Positions 34,985 through 45,077 are shown, counted from the stretch's first letter. The stretch is DNA of 62,516 bases from Alteromonadaceae bacterium (GCA_013216015.1 JABSOI010000037.1:1-62516); one strand, 5' to 3'. Made by a program: numbers and translations. Notes: generated by a model not told the origin, from the letters alone.

Positions 34985-36223
34985 ATGAAACAATCAGGTA
35001 ATCGAAAAATTCGCATGGGTATGGTCGGTGGTGGCGAAGGTGCTTTTATCGGCGCTATTCACCGTATTGCCGCACAATTAGACAACCAAATTGAGTTGGT
35101 TTGTGGAGCTTTCAGCTCAAAACCTGATGCCTCCATTGCTTTTGGGCAATCTTTATATTTAGATGATGATAGATGTTATGCATCATATAAAGAAATGTTT
35201 GCCAAAGAAGCTGCCATGAGCATTGAACAACGCATGGATATGGTGGCAATCGTTACCCCTAATCACCTGCACTTTCCAGTGGCTAAAATGGCACTTGAAT
35301 ATGGTTTTCACGTTATGTCAGATAAACCCGCAACGCTGGATCTGGCACAGGCACTTGAACTTAAAACCATCCTGGAAGAAACAAATTTACTCTACGGACT
35401 CACTCATACCTATACCGGTTATCCCATGGTGAAGGAAGCTAAAGCTCAAGTTTCGCAAGGGAAACTAGGCGTTATTAAAAAAATTGTCGTTGAATATTCA
35501 CAGGGCTGGCTGGCACATAAAAGTGATGAATCGAGCAAGCAAGCTGCCTGGCGTTTAGATCCCAAACAAGCTGGCATCAGCTGCTGTATGGGCGATATTG
35601 GCGTTCATGCGGCTAATTTAGCAGAATATGTCAGTGGACTTTCAATCACCTCGTTATGTTCACACTTATCAAGCAATGTTACAGGTCGTACCCTTGATGA
35701 TGACGGAACGGTATTGCTAGGCTTTAATTCAGGAGCACACGGGGTATTACTTGCCAGCCAAATTTCGGTAGGTGAAGAAAACAAACTCAATCTGAGAATT
35801 TATGGTGAAAATGCCAGTATTGAATGGTCGCAACTAGAACCCAATAGCTTATGGATTAAATATCCGGACCAGCCATCACAACTTATTAGAGCGGGGGTGG
35901 GTCATATGGATGCGATAACTCAGTCAAACCTTCGTACGCCAGCAGGTCACCCTGAAGGATATTTAGAGGCTTTCGCCAATATTTATTTACAGTTTTCTCA
36001 TCAAATTAGAGCCAGAATTAACCCTGACAATGTTGATATTACTCAATTGGATAAAACTCAAATGGATAAAACTGCGATGAATGATGTTCCTGGCATAAAT
36101 GAAGCGGTCAGAGGTATGGCGTTTATCGAAAATGTTGTCTCAGCAAGTAAATCAGCCTATAAATGGCACCCGTTTTTTTTAACACCTGAAGAGTTAATTT
36201 CCCAAGAGTTAAAACCAGAATAA
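34985..36223 (+). CDS. Gfo/Idh/MocA-family sugar dehydrogenase
   Basis: An NAD(P)-dependent oxidoreductase of 412 residues from the ATG at 34985 (GAGTGAG lies eight bases upstream; a GTG at 34976 is less likely). The N-terminal Rossmann fold has GMVGGGEGAFIG; VAIVTPNHLHFPVAK and DKPATLDL are the typical active-site region with EKP replaced by DKP; DIGVHAANLAEY carries the catalytic-type His. It acts on cyclitols or (3-keto-)sugars in the cytoplasm. First gene of the operon, followed after about 66 bp by a TIM-barrel isomerase. Confidence 0.92.
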   Translation: MKQSGNRKIRMGMVGGGEGAFIGAIHRIAAQLDNQIELVCGAFSSKPDASIAFGQSLYLDDDRCYASYKEMFAKEAAMSIEQRMDMVAIVTPNHLHFPVAKMALEYGFHVMSDKPATLDLAQALELKTILEETNLLYGLTHTYTGYPMVKEAKAQVSQGKLGVIKKIVVEYSQGWLAHKSDESSKQAAWRLDPKQAGISCCMGDIGVHAANLAEYVSGLSITSLCSHLSSNVTGRTLDDDGTVLLGFNSGAHGVLLASQISVGEENKLNLRIYGENASIEWSQLEPNSLWIKYPDQPSQLIRAGVGHMDAITQSNLRTPAGHPEGYLEAFANIYLQFSHQIRARINPDNVDITQLDKTQMDKTAMNDVPGINEAVRGMAFIENVVSASKSAYKWHPFFLTPEELISQELKPE

Positions 36224-36289
36224 TTAAGCCTTGAAAGTTAAGCCTTGGAAAAAAAGTCCCGAACAAATGCAACCCCAGGAAAATATATA

Positions 36290-37339
36290 GTGAATAAAAT
36301 AAAAGGCCCCGCAATATTTCTTGCACAGTTTATCGGTGATACCGAACCCTTTAACAACTTAGCCTCACTGTGTCAGTGGGCAGAAAGTTTGGGCTATAAG
36401 GGCATTCAATTACCGACAGATCCTAAACTGTTTGACTTATCCCGTGCGGCCGACAGTCAGGCGTATTGTGATGAAATAACCGCAACTGTCAGCCAATTCA
36501 ATTTAGAAATCACTGAGCTTTCCACTCATTTGCAAGGGCAACTGGTTGCTGTACATCCTGCTTATGACAAAATGTTTGATGGCTTTGCCCCCGAAAATTT
36601 ACGTAATAATCCATCAGCAAGAACAGAGTGGGCAATAGAACAATTGAAATGCGCGGCAAAAGCCAGCGCGCGTTTAGGCTTAGCGGCTCATGCAACCTTT
36701 TCTGGAGCCTTGTTATGGCATACTTTTTATCCCTGGCCGCAACGTCCCCCTGGATTAGTGGAATTGGGATTTGAAGAGTTAGCCAAACGCTGGTTACCTA
36801 TTTTAGATGTCTTTGAGGAAGCGGGAGTTGATCTTTGTTATGAATTACATCCGGGTGAAGATTTACATGACGGCGCAAGTTTTGAGCGTTTTCTTGACGC
36901 TGTAAATCATCATCCCCGCGCTAATATTTTATATGATCCAAGCCATTTTGTTTTACAACAGCTTGATTATTTGAGTTTTATTGATATATACCACTCAAGG
37001 ATCAAAGCCTTTCATGTTAAAGATGCTGAGTTTAATCCTTCTGGTCGCTCGGGTGTATACGGAGGTTATCAATCCTGGCAAGACCGCCCCGGGCGTTTTC
37101 GTTCGTTGGGTGATGGTCAAATCGATTTTAAAGCAATTTTTAGTAAACTTACCCAATACGGTTACGCAGGTTGGGCAGTTTTAGAATGGGAGTGCTGTAT
37201 AAAGCACCCTGAAGACGGAGCCAAAGAAGGGGCCGTATTTATTAATAACCACCTGATAAATCCTACGACCAGAGCCTTCGACGATTTTGCTTCTGTGTCA
37301 AGTGATGAACAATTTAATAAAAGCCTTTTAGGGCTATAA
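36290..37339 (+). CDS. Sugar phosphate isomerase/epimerase-like TIM-barrel protein
   Basis: A 349-residue xylose-isomerase-like TIM barrel without signal peptide. I start it at the GTG at 36290 (AGGA upstream, giving MNKIKGPAIFLAQF, the usual N-terminus of this subfamily); a TTG at 36245 would add 15 atypical residues. Highly conserved blocks: LGYKGIQLPTD, TELSTHLQGQLVAVHPAYD, YELHPGEDLHDG, YDPSHF, FHVKDAEF, VLEWEC. The His, Glu and Asp residues bind a divalent metal. Members accompany Gfo/Idh and GMC enzymes in sugar loci, acting on keto-sugars. Confidence 0.9.
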   Translation: MNKIKGPAIFLAQFIGDTEPFNNLASLCQWAESLGYKGIQLPTDPKLFDLSRAADSQAYCDEITATVSQFNLEITELSTHLQGQLVAVHPAYDKMFDGFAPENLRNNPSARTEWAIEQLKCAAKASARLGLAAHATFSGALLWHTFYPWPQRPPGLVELGFEELAKRWLPILDVFEEAGVDLCYELHPGEDLHDGASFERFLDAVNHHPRANILYDPSHFVLQQLDYLSFIDIYHSRIKAFHVKDAEFNPSGRSGVYGGYQSWQDRPGRFRSLGDGQIDFKAIFSKLTQYGYAGWAVLEWECCIKHPEDGAKEGAVFINNHLINPTTRAFDDFASVSSDEQFNKSLLGL

Positions 37340-37426
37340 AACACTGATCCCAAAAACAATTAAAAAACCACAGTAACAGTAAGAATAACAATAACAATAA
37401 CAATAAAAAGTACAGGAAGAGATAAA

Positions 37427-38635
37427 ATGACAAACATAAGTACAGATTCATCTCGCTTATTTAGAATATGCTGTATTGCATTAACAGTAACCGCCATGAC
37501 CTTCGCTATTCGCGCTGGTATTTTGGGCCAGCTGGGGGCAGAGTTTGGTCTCAGTGATGGTCAATTAGGCTGGGTTAACGCTATGGCCTTTTTAGGTTTT
37601 CCAATTGCTATGATGATTGGCGGTGGCCTTTACAATTTACTGGGTGCTAAAAAATTATTACTGGTTGCCTTTGTCTGTCACCTTGTTGGTTTATTTCTCA
37701 CCATAACAGCCACTGGTTTCTGGGGATTATTGATCTCTACCTTATTCATCGGTTTTGCCAATGGCGCCGTTGAAGCTGGTTGTAACCCACTAATCGCCGA
37801 CACTTATCATGCCAATAAAACCACTATGTTAAACCGGTTTCATGTTTGGTTTCCCGGTGGCATTGTTATTGGCGCATTAATCTCTAAATTTATGACCGAT
37901 GCAGGTCTTGGCTGGCAGTTGCAAATATCAGTAATGCTAGTGCCAGCATTAGTCTACGGTTTGATGACAATTAAACAAAACTTTCCACCCGTCAAAGCTT
38001 CACAGGCTTCAACATCAAACAATATAAAAGCATTATTTTCTCCATTATTTATTTTCATGGCTATCTGTATGACACTAACAGCAACCGCTGAGCTTGGCAC
38101 TCAACAATGGATAGAACGTATTCTCGGTGCGTCTGGCGCATCACCTATGTTAATTATGGCGCTAATAACAGGCTTGATGGCCATTGGACGTTATTTTTCC
38201 GGACCTGTCATCAAAAAACTTAATCCGGCTGGTGTGTTATTGGCTTCTGCCGTTATTGCCACTGCCGGTATTTATTCAATGAGTATGGCAACAGGCGTAA
38301 TGGTTTATTTTGCTGCTGTTTTATTTGCTCTGGGTGTTACCTACTTCTGGCCAACCATGATCGGTTTTATCGCCGAAAATGTACCTGAGTCAGGAGCATT
38401 GGGCATGTCTCTAATAGGCGGAGCTGGTATGTTTGCGGTTAGTATGTGGAACCCTGTTATTGGCCAGTGGATTGATACTGCAAGACAGAACGCCATTAAT
38501 AATGCAGTCACAGGTATTGATCCCGAACTGGTTGCTGGGCAAACCGTTCTTGCCAACCTAGCAATATTTCCTGCTGTTTTAGTGATTGCTTTTAGTCTGT
38601 TGTATTATTACATGAATAAACGAACAGCTGCTTAG
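37427..38635 (+). CDS. MFS transporter, sugar type
   Basis: A 402-residue major-facilitator protein with twelve predicted helices, similar in style to FucP/nucleoside-sugar symporters: GQLGAEFGLSDGQLGWVNAM (helix 1-2), GFANGAVEAGCNPLIAD (helix 4), RFHVWFPGGIVIG (helix 5). A purine-rich stretch AGGAAGAGATAAA precedes the ATG. It likely imports the product or substrate of the periplasmic dehydrogenase encoded next. Confidence 0.93.
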   Translation: MTNISTDSSRLFRICCIALTVTAMTFAIRAGILGQLGAEFGLSDGQLGWVNAMAFLGFPIAMMIGGGLYNLLGAKKLLLVAFVCHLVGLFLTITATGFWGLLISTLFIGFANGAVEAGCNPLIADTYHANKTTMLNRFHVWFPGGIVIGALISKFMTDAGLGWQLQISVMLVPALVYGLMTIKQNFPPVKASQASTSNNIKALFSPLFIFMAICMTLTATAELGTQQWIERILGASGASPMLIMALITGLMAIGRYFSGPVIKKLNPAGVLLASAVIATAGIYSMSMATGVMVYFAAVLFALGVTYFWPTMIGFIAENVPESGALGMSLIGGAGMFAVSMWNPVIGQWIDTARQNAINNAVTGIDPELVAGQTVLANLAIFPAVLVIAFSLLYYYMNKRTAA

Positions 38636-38690
38636 GTAAAATAAGCACTGCTTGGTCATCTCCAGGCTATAGAATAAAGGTTAAAGTTAA

Positions 38691-39365
38691 ATGGTAAAGG
38701 GTAAAGCTATGCATAAACAACAAAACCTCGAATTGACGGGTTGCCAACTGACTAATTCTGAAATGGAAAGTAAGTCGCGACGAAAATTTATCAGCGGTTT
38801 TAGCCTAATGATTGGAGGCACAGCTGCCGCAACATTATTAAGTGGCACTGCTATTTCTGTTGCTATGGCATATACACCTGACATTAAAAGCACCCTTAAT
38901 GATGGAAATATTTTTAACCAATTACAATTACAATTATTAAAGCAAATATGTGCGCTAGTTATCCCTAAAACAGAAACCTTAGGTGCTGCTGAAGTTGATA
39001 CGCACGGTTTTATCGACAACCAGCTTTTTCACTGTCATAACAAGTCTGAACAAGAAAAAAACGTTCAATTGATAAATTTAATAGAAAGTGTCTCAAATAA
39101 ACAATTTTCGAAGTCTTTTATAACGCTGCATTTTGACAAACAATTTCAGTTACTGACCGCCCTTGATTTAGGTGAAAAACCCTTTAATCAAGATCAACGA
39201 AGTGACTTTAAATCATTAAAACAATTAATTTGTTTTGGCTATTACACTTCAGAAGTTGGTGCTTCGCAAGAACTTCGTTATGACGCGGTTCCAGATGGTT
39301 ATCAGGGATCTATTCCATATAAAAATAATGAGGCCAGTTGGGGCTCTCAGGGTTTATTTTTTTAA
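38691..39365 (+). CDS. Gluconate 2-dehydrogenase subunit 3 family protein, Tat-exported
   Basis: A 224-residue small subunit of a membrane or periplasmic GMC dehydrogenase. After a short polar leader the twin-arginine motif SRRKFISGF precedes a hydrophobic h-region (MIGGTAAATLLSG), so it is exported folded, presumably carrying the catalytic subunit along. Conserved family features: LLKQICALVIPKTETLGA and a C-terminal GYYTSEVGASQEL...PDGYQG. A second in-frame ATG at 38709 (AAGGG upstream) is an alternative start. The GMC gene follows after 87 bp. Confidence 0.9.
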   Translation: MVKGKAMHKQQNLELTGCQLTNSEMESKSRRKFISGFSLMIGGTAAATLLSGTAISVAMAYTPDIKSTLNDGNIFNQLQLQLLKQICALVIPKTETLGAAEVDTHGFIDNQLFHCHNKSEQEKNVQLINLIESVSNKQFSKSFITLHFDKQFQLLTALDLGEKPFNQDQRSDFKSLKQLICFGYYTSEVGASQELRYDAVPDGYQGSIPYKNNEASWGSQGLFF

Positions 39366-39452
39366 AATATGTTATTAACCAATTTATCAACATTTTTTAT
39401 TAGCCTTTTTTATTAGCCATTATTTAGAATAAATTACCCGTAGAGAACTAAC

Positions 39453-41177
39453 ATGACTGAAGAATTATACATCAATAAAAGCACAGAAATTTACGATGCT
39501 ATTGTTATCGGCTCTGGTATTTCCGGGGGCTGGGCTGCAAAAGAATTTTGTCAGCGTGGTTATAAAACACTCATGATTGAACGCGGCAGAGTTGTTGAAC
39601 ACGGTAAAGATTACATAGGTGAAAATAAAGCTCCCTGGCAGCTGGCACACCGCTCGCGTGTCAAAAATTTATTAATAGAACAACAATATAAGATTCAAAA
39701 GCAATGTTATGCATTTACAGATAACACTAAACACTTTTTTGGCAATGATAGAGATTTACCTTATACCACCAAAAAAGGCACAAATTTTACCTGGATAAGA
39801 GCAAATCAGTTAGGTGGAAAATCCCTGTTATGGCATCGTCAATCTTATCGTTGGGGCGAGTACGACTTCAAAGCAAATAAAACAGACGGTTATGGCAATG
39901 ACTGGCCTATTCGATATAAGGATATTGAGAAATGGTACTCACATGTTGAAAAACATGCAGGCATCAGTGGCACTTTAGATAATTTACCCAATTTACCTGA
40001 TGGCGAGTTTCTACCCCCTTTCGAAATGACCTTACCTGAAAAAGTAATAAAAGAAAAATTAGCCGAACTTTATCCTGACAGGCCGCTGATAATGGGTCGT
40101 ACCGCACATTTAACCAAGCCTAGTCAACTTCATATATCCCAGGGCCGTGTTCAGTGCCAGGCAAGAGATGAATGTCAGGCAGGCTGCTCATTCGGTGCTT
40201 ATTTTTCAACTCAAAGCTCTACCTTGCCCGCTGCTGCCAAAACAAATAATTTACATATTGCGCCAAACAGCGTGGTACATAGCTTAATTTACGATGAAGT
40301 AAGTAACCGCATTAAAGGTGTGCGTGTTATTGATAATGATGATTTATCTGAACGTGAATATTTTGCCAAAGTAGTGTTTGTCTGCGCCTCTACTATTGGT
40401 TCTACTCAAATATTGATGAATACTAAATCAAAAAAATTCCCGAATGGCATTGCTAATAGCTCTGGCGTTTTAGGGCATTACCTGATGGACCATAATTACA
40501 ATGCAGGTGCCACTGGTGATATATCAGGTTTTGAAGATGAATATTACTCAGGCAGACGACCTACCGGCCTGATAATGCCTAATTTTTATTATAAACCCGA
40601 CGCAAAACGCGGATTTTTGCGTGGTTACGCATTAGCCGGTAATGCCTACCGTGAAGGATGGCAGAGTTTACAGCACCAGGACGGTTTAGGGGTTGAATAT
40701 AAAAATAAATTAAAACGTGCGGGTAAATGGAAGTTTGGTTTATGGGCCCAAGGGGAAATGCTGCCCCGGTATGAAAATCAAATGTATTTGCACCCAACAC
40801 TAAAAGATAAATGGGGTATGCCACAAATAGAATTTGATTGTCGATTTAGTGACAACGAAACTAACATGATGATTGACGCGGCTGAACAAGCAGAAAAAAT
40901 GCTTAAAGCTGTGGGGATAACCAATGTATCAAGCGCCGTATCACATGGTGCGCCGGGGCTTGCTATTCATGAACTGGGAACTGCACGTATGGGTAGAGAT
41001 CCAAAAAACTCCATTCTCAATGGTTATAATCAAAGCCATGACATCCCAAATTTATTTGTTACCGATGGTGCAAGTTTTTGTTCATCAGCGGTACAAAATC
41101 CGAGCCTGACCTTTATGGCATTAACTGTACGTGCCGTTGATTACTGCGTCAAAGAAATGAAAGCACAACGAATCTAA
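39453..41177 (+). CDS. GMC-family FAD oxidoreductase (glycoside 3-dehydrogenase-like)
   Basis: A 574-residue flavoprotein, the large subunit of the dehydrogenase: FAD-binding GSGISGGWAAKE at the N-terminus, a Cys-rich CQARDECQAGCSFGAYF stretch, and the C-terminal catalytic part GTARMGRDP with NPSLTFMALTVRA. With the Tat small subunit it matches the architecture of membrane-linked glucoside 3-dehydrogenases and gluconate/fructose dehydrogenases, which pass electrons to cytochromes or quinone. No signal peptide of its own, consistent with hitch-hiking export. Context points to 3-keto-glycoside formation in the periplasm. Confidence 0.92.
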   Translation: MTEELYINKSTEIYDAIVIGSGISGGWAAKEFCQRGYKTLMIERGRVVEHGKDYIGENKAPWQLAHRSRVKNLLIEQQYKIQKQCYAFTDNTKHFFGNDRDLPYTTKKGTNFTWIRANQLGGKSLLWHRQSYRWGEYDFKANKTDGYGNDWPIRYKDIEKWYSHVEKHAGISGTLDNLPNLPDGEFLPPFEMTLPEKVIKEKLAELYPDRPLIMGRTAHLTKPSQLHISQGRVQCQARDECQAGCSFGAYFSTQSSTLPAAAKTNNLHIAPNSVVHSLIYDEVSNRIKGVRVIDNDDLSEREYFAKVVFVCASTIGSTQILMNTKSKKFPNGIANSSGVLGHYLMDHNYNAGATGDISGFEDEYYSGRRPTGLIMPNFYYKPDAKRGFLRGYALAGNAYREGWQSLQHQDGLGVEYKNKLKRAGKWKFGLWAQGEMLPRYENQMYLHPTLKDKWGMPQIEFDCRFSDNETNMMIDAAEQAEKMLKAVGITNVSSAVSHGAPGLAIHELGTARMGRDPKNSILNGYNQSHDIPNLFVTDGASFCSSAVQNPSLTFMALTVRAVDYCVKEMKAQRI

Positions 41178-41187
41178 GGAGAGCATT

Positions 41188-42120
41188 ATGAAAAAGAAAA
41201 ATAAGCTAATACAACTAAAACAATTAACACAACTAATGCAGTTAAAGAAAGTGAAGAAACTAGCCTTGTCATTATTGGTTTTGATACCCTTTTTGTTAAC
41301 ACAAAATGTTAATGCAAAGAGTACTGCCAATAAGGATATGTTGAATGAAATGCCAAAATTAAGTGTTCAGTTATGGTCAGTTAAAGACGTAATAAATACC
41401 GACTTTAAAAACACTTTGAAAAAATTGTCTGCTATGGGGTTTGAAGGCGTGGAATTTGCCGGTGAATTCGGTCCTTTTGTTAATGATCCCAAAGGATTAA
41501 AAACATTTTTAGATTCAATAAACCTTCAGGCCAGTGGTGCCCATGTTTCTTTTGAACAGCTTGACGGGAAAAACTTTCAACAAACCATTGAATTCTATAA
41601 ACAATTGGGCGTTGATACGTTAATTGTCGCTTGGGACGAACGCGCATGGCATCCTGAAGGTATTCTCGAAATTGTTAAATTACTAAATGATATTGATAAA
41701 AAAATTACTCCTTTTAACATTAAAACGGGATTTCATAATCACCATCACGAATTTAACAAATTTCAAGACAGCACATATTGGGACTATCTTGCTACCCATA
41801 CAACCGAATCAGTAGTTTTACAACAAGATGTCGGCTGGACAACTTTTGCGGGTAAAGATCCGATTGAATACGTAAAAAAATACCCTGGCAGAACATTTAC
41901 AACCCACTACAAAGTTAAATTGCCTGAAGGTGTTAAAAACAAACTGCCACTCATTGGCCAGGACACTACTGACTGGTTGAATCTATTAAAAGCAAACATC
42001 AGTGTGGGTGGAACTAAATGGATTGTAGTGGAACAAGAAGAATATCCTAACGGACTGTCTTCTTTAGACGCAGTTGCTTTATCTAAAAAAGGTCTGGATA
42101 AATATATTAGTAAGCTATAA
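41188..42120 (+). CDS. Periplasmic sugar isomerase/lyase-like TIM-barrel protein
   Basis: A 310-residue TIM barrel related to sugar phosphate isomerases but carrying a signal peptide (hydrophobic LALSLLVLIPFLL, cleavage after NVNA, about residue 45). The leader is unusually long and built of KLIQLKQLTQLMQLKK-like repeats. Catalytic-barrel blocks: LSVQLWSVKD, GFEGVEFAG, TGFHNHHHEF (metal-type His cluster), LQQDVGWTTFAG. It starts 10 bp after the GMC gene (AAGGAGAGC upstream). In the periplasm it could rearrange or cleave the 3-keto-glycoside made by the GMC complex. Confidence 0.88.
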   Translation: MKKKNKLIQLKQLTQLMQLKKVKKLALSLLVLIPFLLTQNVNAKSTANKDMLNEMPKLSVQLWSVKDVINTDFKNTLKKLSAMGFEGVEFAGEFGPFVNDPKGLKTFLDSINLQASGAHVSFEQLDGKNFQQTIEFYKQLGVDTLIVAWDERAWHPEGILEIVKLLNDIDKKITPFNIKTGFHNHHHEFNKFQDSTYWDYLATHTTESVVLQQDVGWTTFAGKDPIEYVKKYPGRTFTTHYKVKLPEGVKNKLPLIGQDTTDWLNLLKANISVGGTKWIVVEQEEYPNGLSSLDAVALSKKGLDKYISKL

Positions 42121-42308
42121 CGAACATATCATTAGTGAATCAATAAGTTGCTTTGTTGATTTGTATCATCTATGTTAAAACTGACTATGTTAGAGCAGAC
42201 ATAATCCATAAATGGTTGATATTGCTCTTAATAGGCAATACGTAATATAGCAATAAATAATATGACAATCAATAATACGCCAACAATCAACATAAATACG
42301 GACACAGT

Positions 42309-43469
42309 ATGAGTACGGTTATCTTTAATACACTTGATCTGGCACTGGTTTTTACTATTTATCAGTGTATTTTATTTGCCTTTTTTTTAGTGGTTATTAA
42401 AAAAGGAAATAAACAAAGTAACCTTTTACTCGCTTTCTTTTTATTATCTTACGCTGCCATTCCATTAGATACCCTGATTAATTTTGGTGAAGATTTTCGC
42501 CAGTATGCTATCAATTTCACTCCTAATGTTTTTTATATCTTTGGTACTGCCTATTGGCTGGAAGCAGTATTTTTGCTTTTTTATGTTCGGTCACTTATTT
42601 ACAAAAAGTACCGTTTTAAGAAACACGATTTGTTATACCTTTTACCCTTTGTACTTTATTTTATTTACGAAATCGGCAACTGGTATATGTTTGATATTGA
42701 AACCAAACTTGCTATTTTAAACGGCTATCATTTAGAAGAACAACCAGCATATACCCGATATATCAATTTGTTCAGAGAATGTTTTCGAACATTTTGCGGT
42801 ATATTATGCTTAATCGAATTACTTCATTATCAACAACAAATCAAAAATGAATACGCCGATATTGAAGGAGTTGATCTTACCTGGCTGAAAATTCTGATCA
42901 TTGGTTTTTTGATCATCAGAATACAAGCGGTATTAGTCACCCTCGGATTCATGACTTCAATAGAATTAAACATTGTTATTAATTATCCGCTGCTCGGTCA
43001 ATTATCTAACTTTATGACCATGTTTTTAATTAGCTTTTTAATATTTTTCAACTTAGGTATATCAAAATTATTCACTGGTATTGAAAAACCAACTGTTAAT
43101 AATCAGGAAAAAAATACCATTGATCCTGAGCAAATCACCGCGCTGACCTTGTACATGAAAGAGCATAAACCTTATTTAAATCACCTGTTAAACATAGATA
43201 ACCTGGCTACACAGGTTTTTATACCTCCCAGACAACTATCACAAGTAATTAACCGGCACTTCGAACAAAATTTCTTTGAATTTATCAACGGATACCGAAT
43301 AGAAGAATCAAAAGCTTTGTTATCAATAGAAAACAACGCAAAAATGACGATGCTGGAAATAATGGATCAAGTTGGCTTTAACAGTAAAGCAACCTTTAAT
43401 ACCTTCTTCAAAAAAATTGTGGGTATGACCCCGACCCAATATAGAAAAGAGCAATCAAATCAAACATAA
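42309..43469 (+). CDS. Membrane-anchored AraC-family regulator
   Basis: A 386-residue protein with about seven N-terminal transmembrane helices (residues 10-255) and a C-terminal AraC DNA-binding domain (HLLNIDNLATQVFIPPRQLS, MLEIMDQVGFNSKATFNTFF, KKIVGMTPTQYRKE). Such regulators sense extracytoplasmic or membrane signals. It lies between the TIM-barrel gene and the hydrolase gene on the same strand and may control the hydrolase, since only 24 bp separate them, or the whole locus. Confidence 0.92.
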   Translation: MSTVIFNTLDLALVFTIYQCILFAFFLVVIKKGNKQSNLLLAFFLLSYAAIPLDTLINFGEDFRQYAINFTPNVFYIFGTAYWLEAVFLLFYVRSLIYKKYRFKKHDLLYLLPFVLYFIYEIGNWYMFDIETKLAILNGYHLEEQPAYTRYINLFRECFRTFCGILCLIELLHYQQQIKNEYADIEGVDLTWLKILIIGFLIIRIQAVLVTLGFMTSIELNIVINYPLLGQLSNFMTMFLISFLIFFNLGISKLFTGIEKPTVNNQEKNTIDPEQITALTLYMKEHKPYLNHLLNIDNLATQVFIPPRQLSQVINRHFEQNFFEFINGYRIEESKALLSIENNAKMTMLEIMDQVGFNSKATFNTFFKKIVGMTPTQYRKEQSNQT

Positions 43470-43493
43470 TGACCAATTTGGAATATCAGACGC

Positions 43494-45077
43494 ATGATTT
43501 TAAAAAAAACCATCATGGCTTTCGCTATAACTACGCTTTTAACCGCGACAACCGCTACCGCTGAGCAGGGAGCCTTTTATCCCAAAAAGCATTATTCAGG
43601 CGGGCCAATACCTGTATTTGCTCAAAACAAAGATAAATTACCCAAACCCATTTTTGACGACAAACCTCAATACATCGACTTCTATTATAAAGCATGGGAA
43701 ATTGGTTTTGATCACTTTAAAAAACCCCAGGCAACCAGCCCTTTTGTTTCTAATTTTATTGATGAAGCATTCAATGAAAATATTTTCCTTTGGGATATGA
43801 GCTTTTCTACTATGTGGGGGAATTACGCCCATCATATTTTCCCGGGTATTGAAGGGTTAGATAATTTTTATCGCACCCAAAAGAGCGATGGCGAAATTGT
43901 ACGGGAAGTAGGAGAAAAAGATGGTCATTTAGGCGTTATAGGTTGGTCTGAACCCGGCACCGCAGGCAACCTGAACCACCCTATTCTGCCCTGGGCCGAA
44001 CTTGAGTCTTATAAAATAACCGGCAATAAACAAAGACTGGCGAATGTCTATCTTCCCTTGGTTAAATATCGGGAGAGTTTTAAAAAGATTTATCACCCTG
44101 CTTCTGGTTTATATCTCACTGACAAGGCCGCAATGGATGATTCGCCTCGTAATGAACAAATGCTTGCTGGCATTGATGTAGCTTCCGAAATGGTGATTTT
44201 CGACCGCTGGTTGGCTGAAATAGCAACAAAGTTAGAGAAACATGATGAAGCGAAAAAATATATCGCCCGAGCAAATGAATATACCACTTTTATTAATCAA
44301 AAACTTTGGGATGAACAAACAGGTTTTTATTATGACTGGGGTAAAAACAACAAACGCATGACCATGAGAACCATCGCCGCGTTTTGGACCATGTTAGGTA
44401 AAATTCCCGACAAAAAACAATTAGCAAGATTAATTGAACACCTGAACGATCCCAAGTCATTCAACACCAGGCACAGAGTCCCCACCCACCCTGCTGATGA
44501 AGTAGGTTTCAACGGTGACTATTGGGCAGGCGCCGTTTGGGTTCCCACCAATACTATGGTAATTCAAGGACTTGAAGTAAATGGAAAATTTGAACTTGCC
44601 CGCGAAATAGCAATGAATCATCTGAACAGCACCACTGAAGTATTCCTGCAAACAGGAACTGCCTGGGAGAATTATTACCCACTTGAAATAAAAAAAGGTA
44701 GAAAAGCAAAACCAGACTTTATTGGATGGTCGGGCCTTGCCCCGATAAATTACCTGATAAAACATGCCATAGGCATACGCATCAATGCACCTGAAAATGA
44801 AATTACCTGGCGAATTAACGAAACAGGCCGTCATGGGATAGAACAATTACATTTTGGTAGTAAGAACAACAATAGCAGCGGCAATAAAAACGGTAATAAA
44901 AATGCCGCATTAAATGTTGTGTCTTTAGTGGCAGCAAAACGTAGTTCATTAAATGATCCGATTAAAATTACTGCTCAGTGCTTGTTGCCATTTACTTTAA
45001 AAGTTATCGCTAACAATGCAAGTTACGTTTATCCCATAACTTGTGAGGGTGAGACTAAGTTGGTAGTGGCTCATTGA
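43494..45077 (+). CDS. Secreted GH63/trehalase-like glycoside hydrolase
   Basis: A 527-residue protein with signal peptide (ILKKTIMAFAITTLL, cleavage near TATAEQ). The body is an (alpha/alpha)6-barrel of the trehalase/GH63/GH37 superfamily: FLWDMSFSTMWGNYAHHIFPG, WSEPGTAGNLNHP, RNEQMLAGIDVASEM, GFYYDWG, GDYWAGAVWVPTN, TAWENYYP. These proteins remove glucose or mannose from alpha-linked saccharides. The C-terminus has a short beta region with an Asn/Gly-rich loop (residues 460-475). It likely supplies or finishes the sugar for the dehydrogenase pathway upstream. Confidence 0.88.
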   Translation: MILKKTIMAFAITTLLTATTATAEQGAFYPKKHYSGGPIPVFAQNKDKLPKPIFDDKPQYIDFYYKAWEIGFDHFKKPQATSPFVSNFIDEAFNENIFLWDMSFSTMWGNYAHHIFPGIEGLDNFYRTQKSDGEIVREVGEKDGHLGVIGWSEPGTAGNLNHPILPWAELESYKITGNKQRLANVYLPLVKYRESFKKIYHPASGLYLTDKAAMDDSPRNEQMLAGIDVASEMVIFDRWLAEIATKLEKHDEAKKYIARANEYTTFINQKLWDEQTGFYYDWGKNNKRMTMRTIAAFWTMLGKIPDKKQLARLIEHLNDPKSFNTRHRVPTHPADEVGFNGDYWAGAVWVPTNTMVIQGLEVNGKFELAREIAMNHLNSTTEVFLQTGTAWENYYPLEIKKGRKAKPDFIGWSGLAPINYLIKHAIGIRINAPENEITWRINETGRHGIEQLHFGSKNNNSSGNKNGNKNAALNVVSLVAAKRSSLNDPIKITAQCLLPFTLKVIANNASYVYPITCEGETKLVVAH

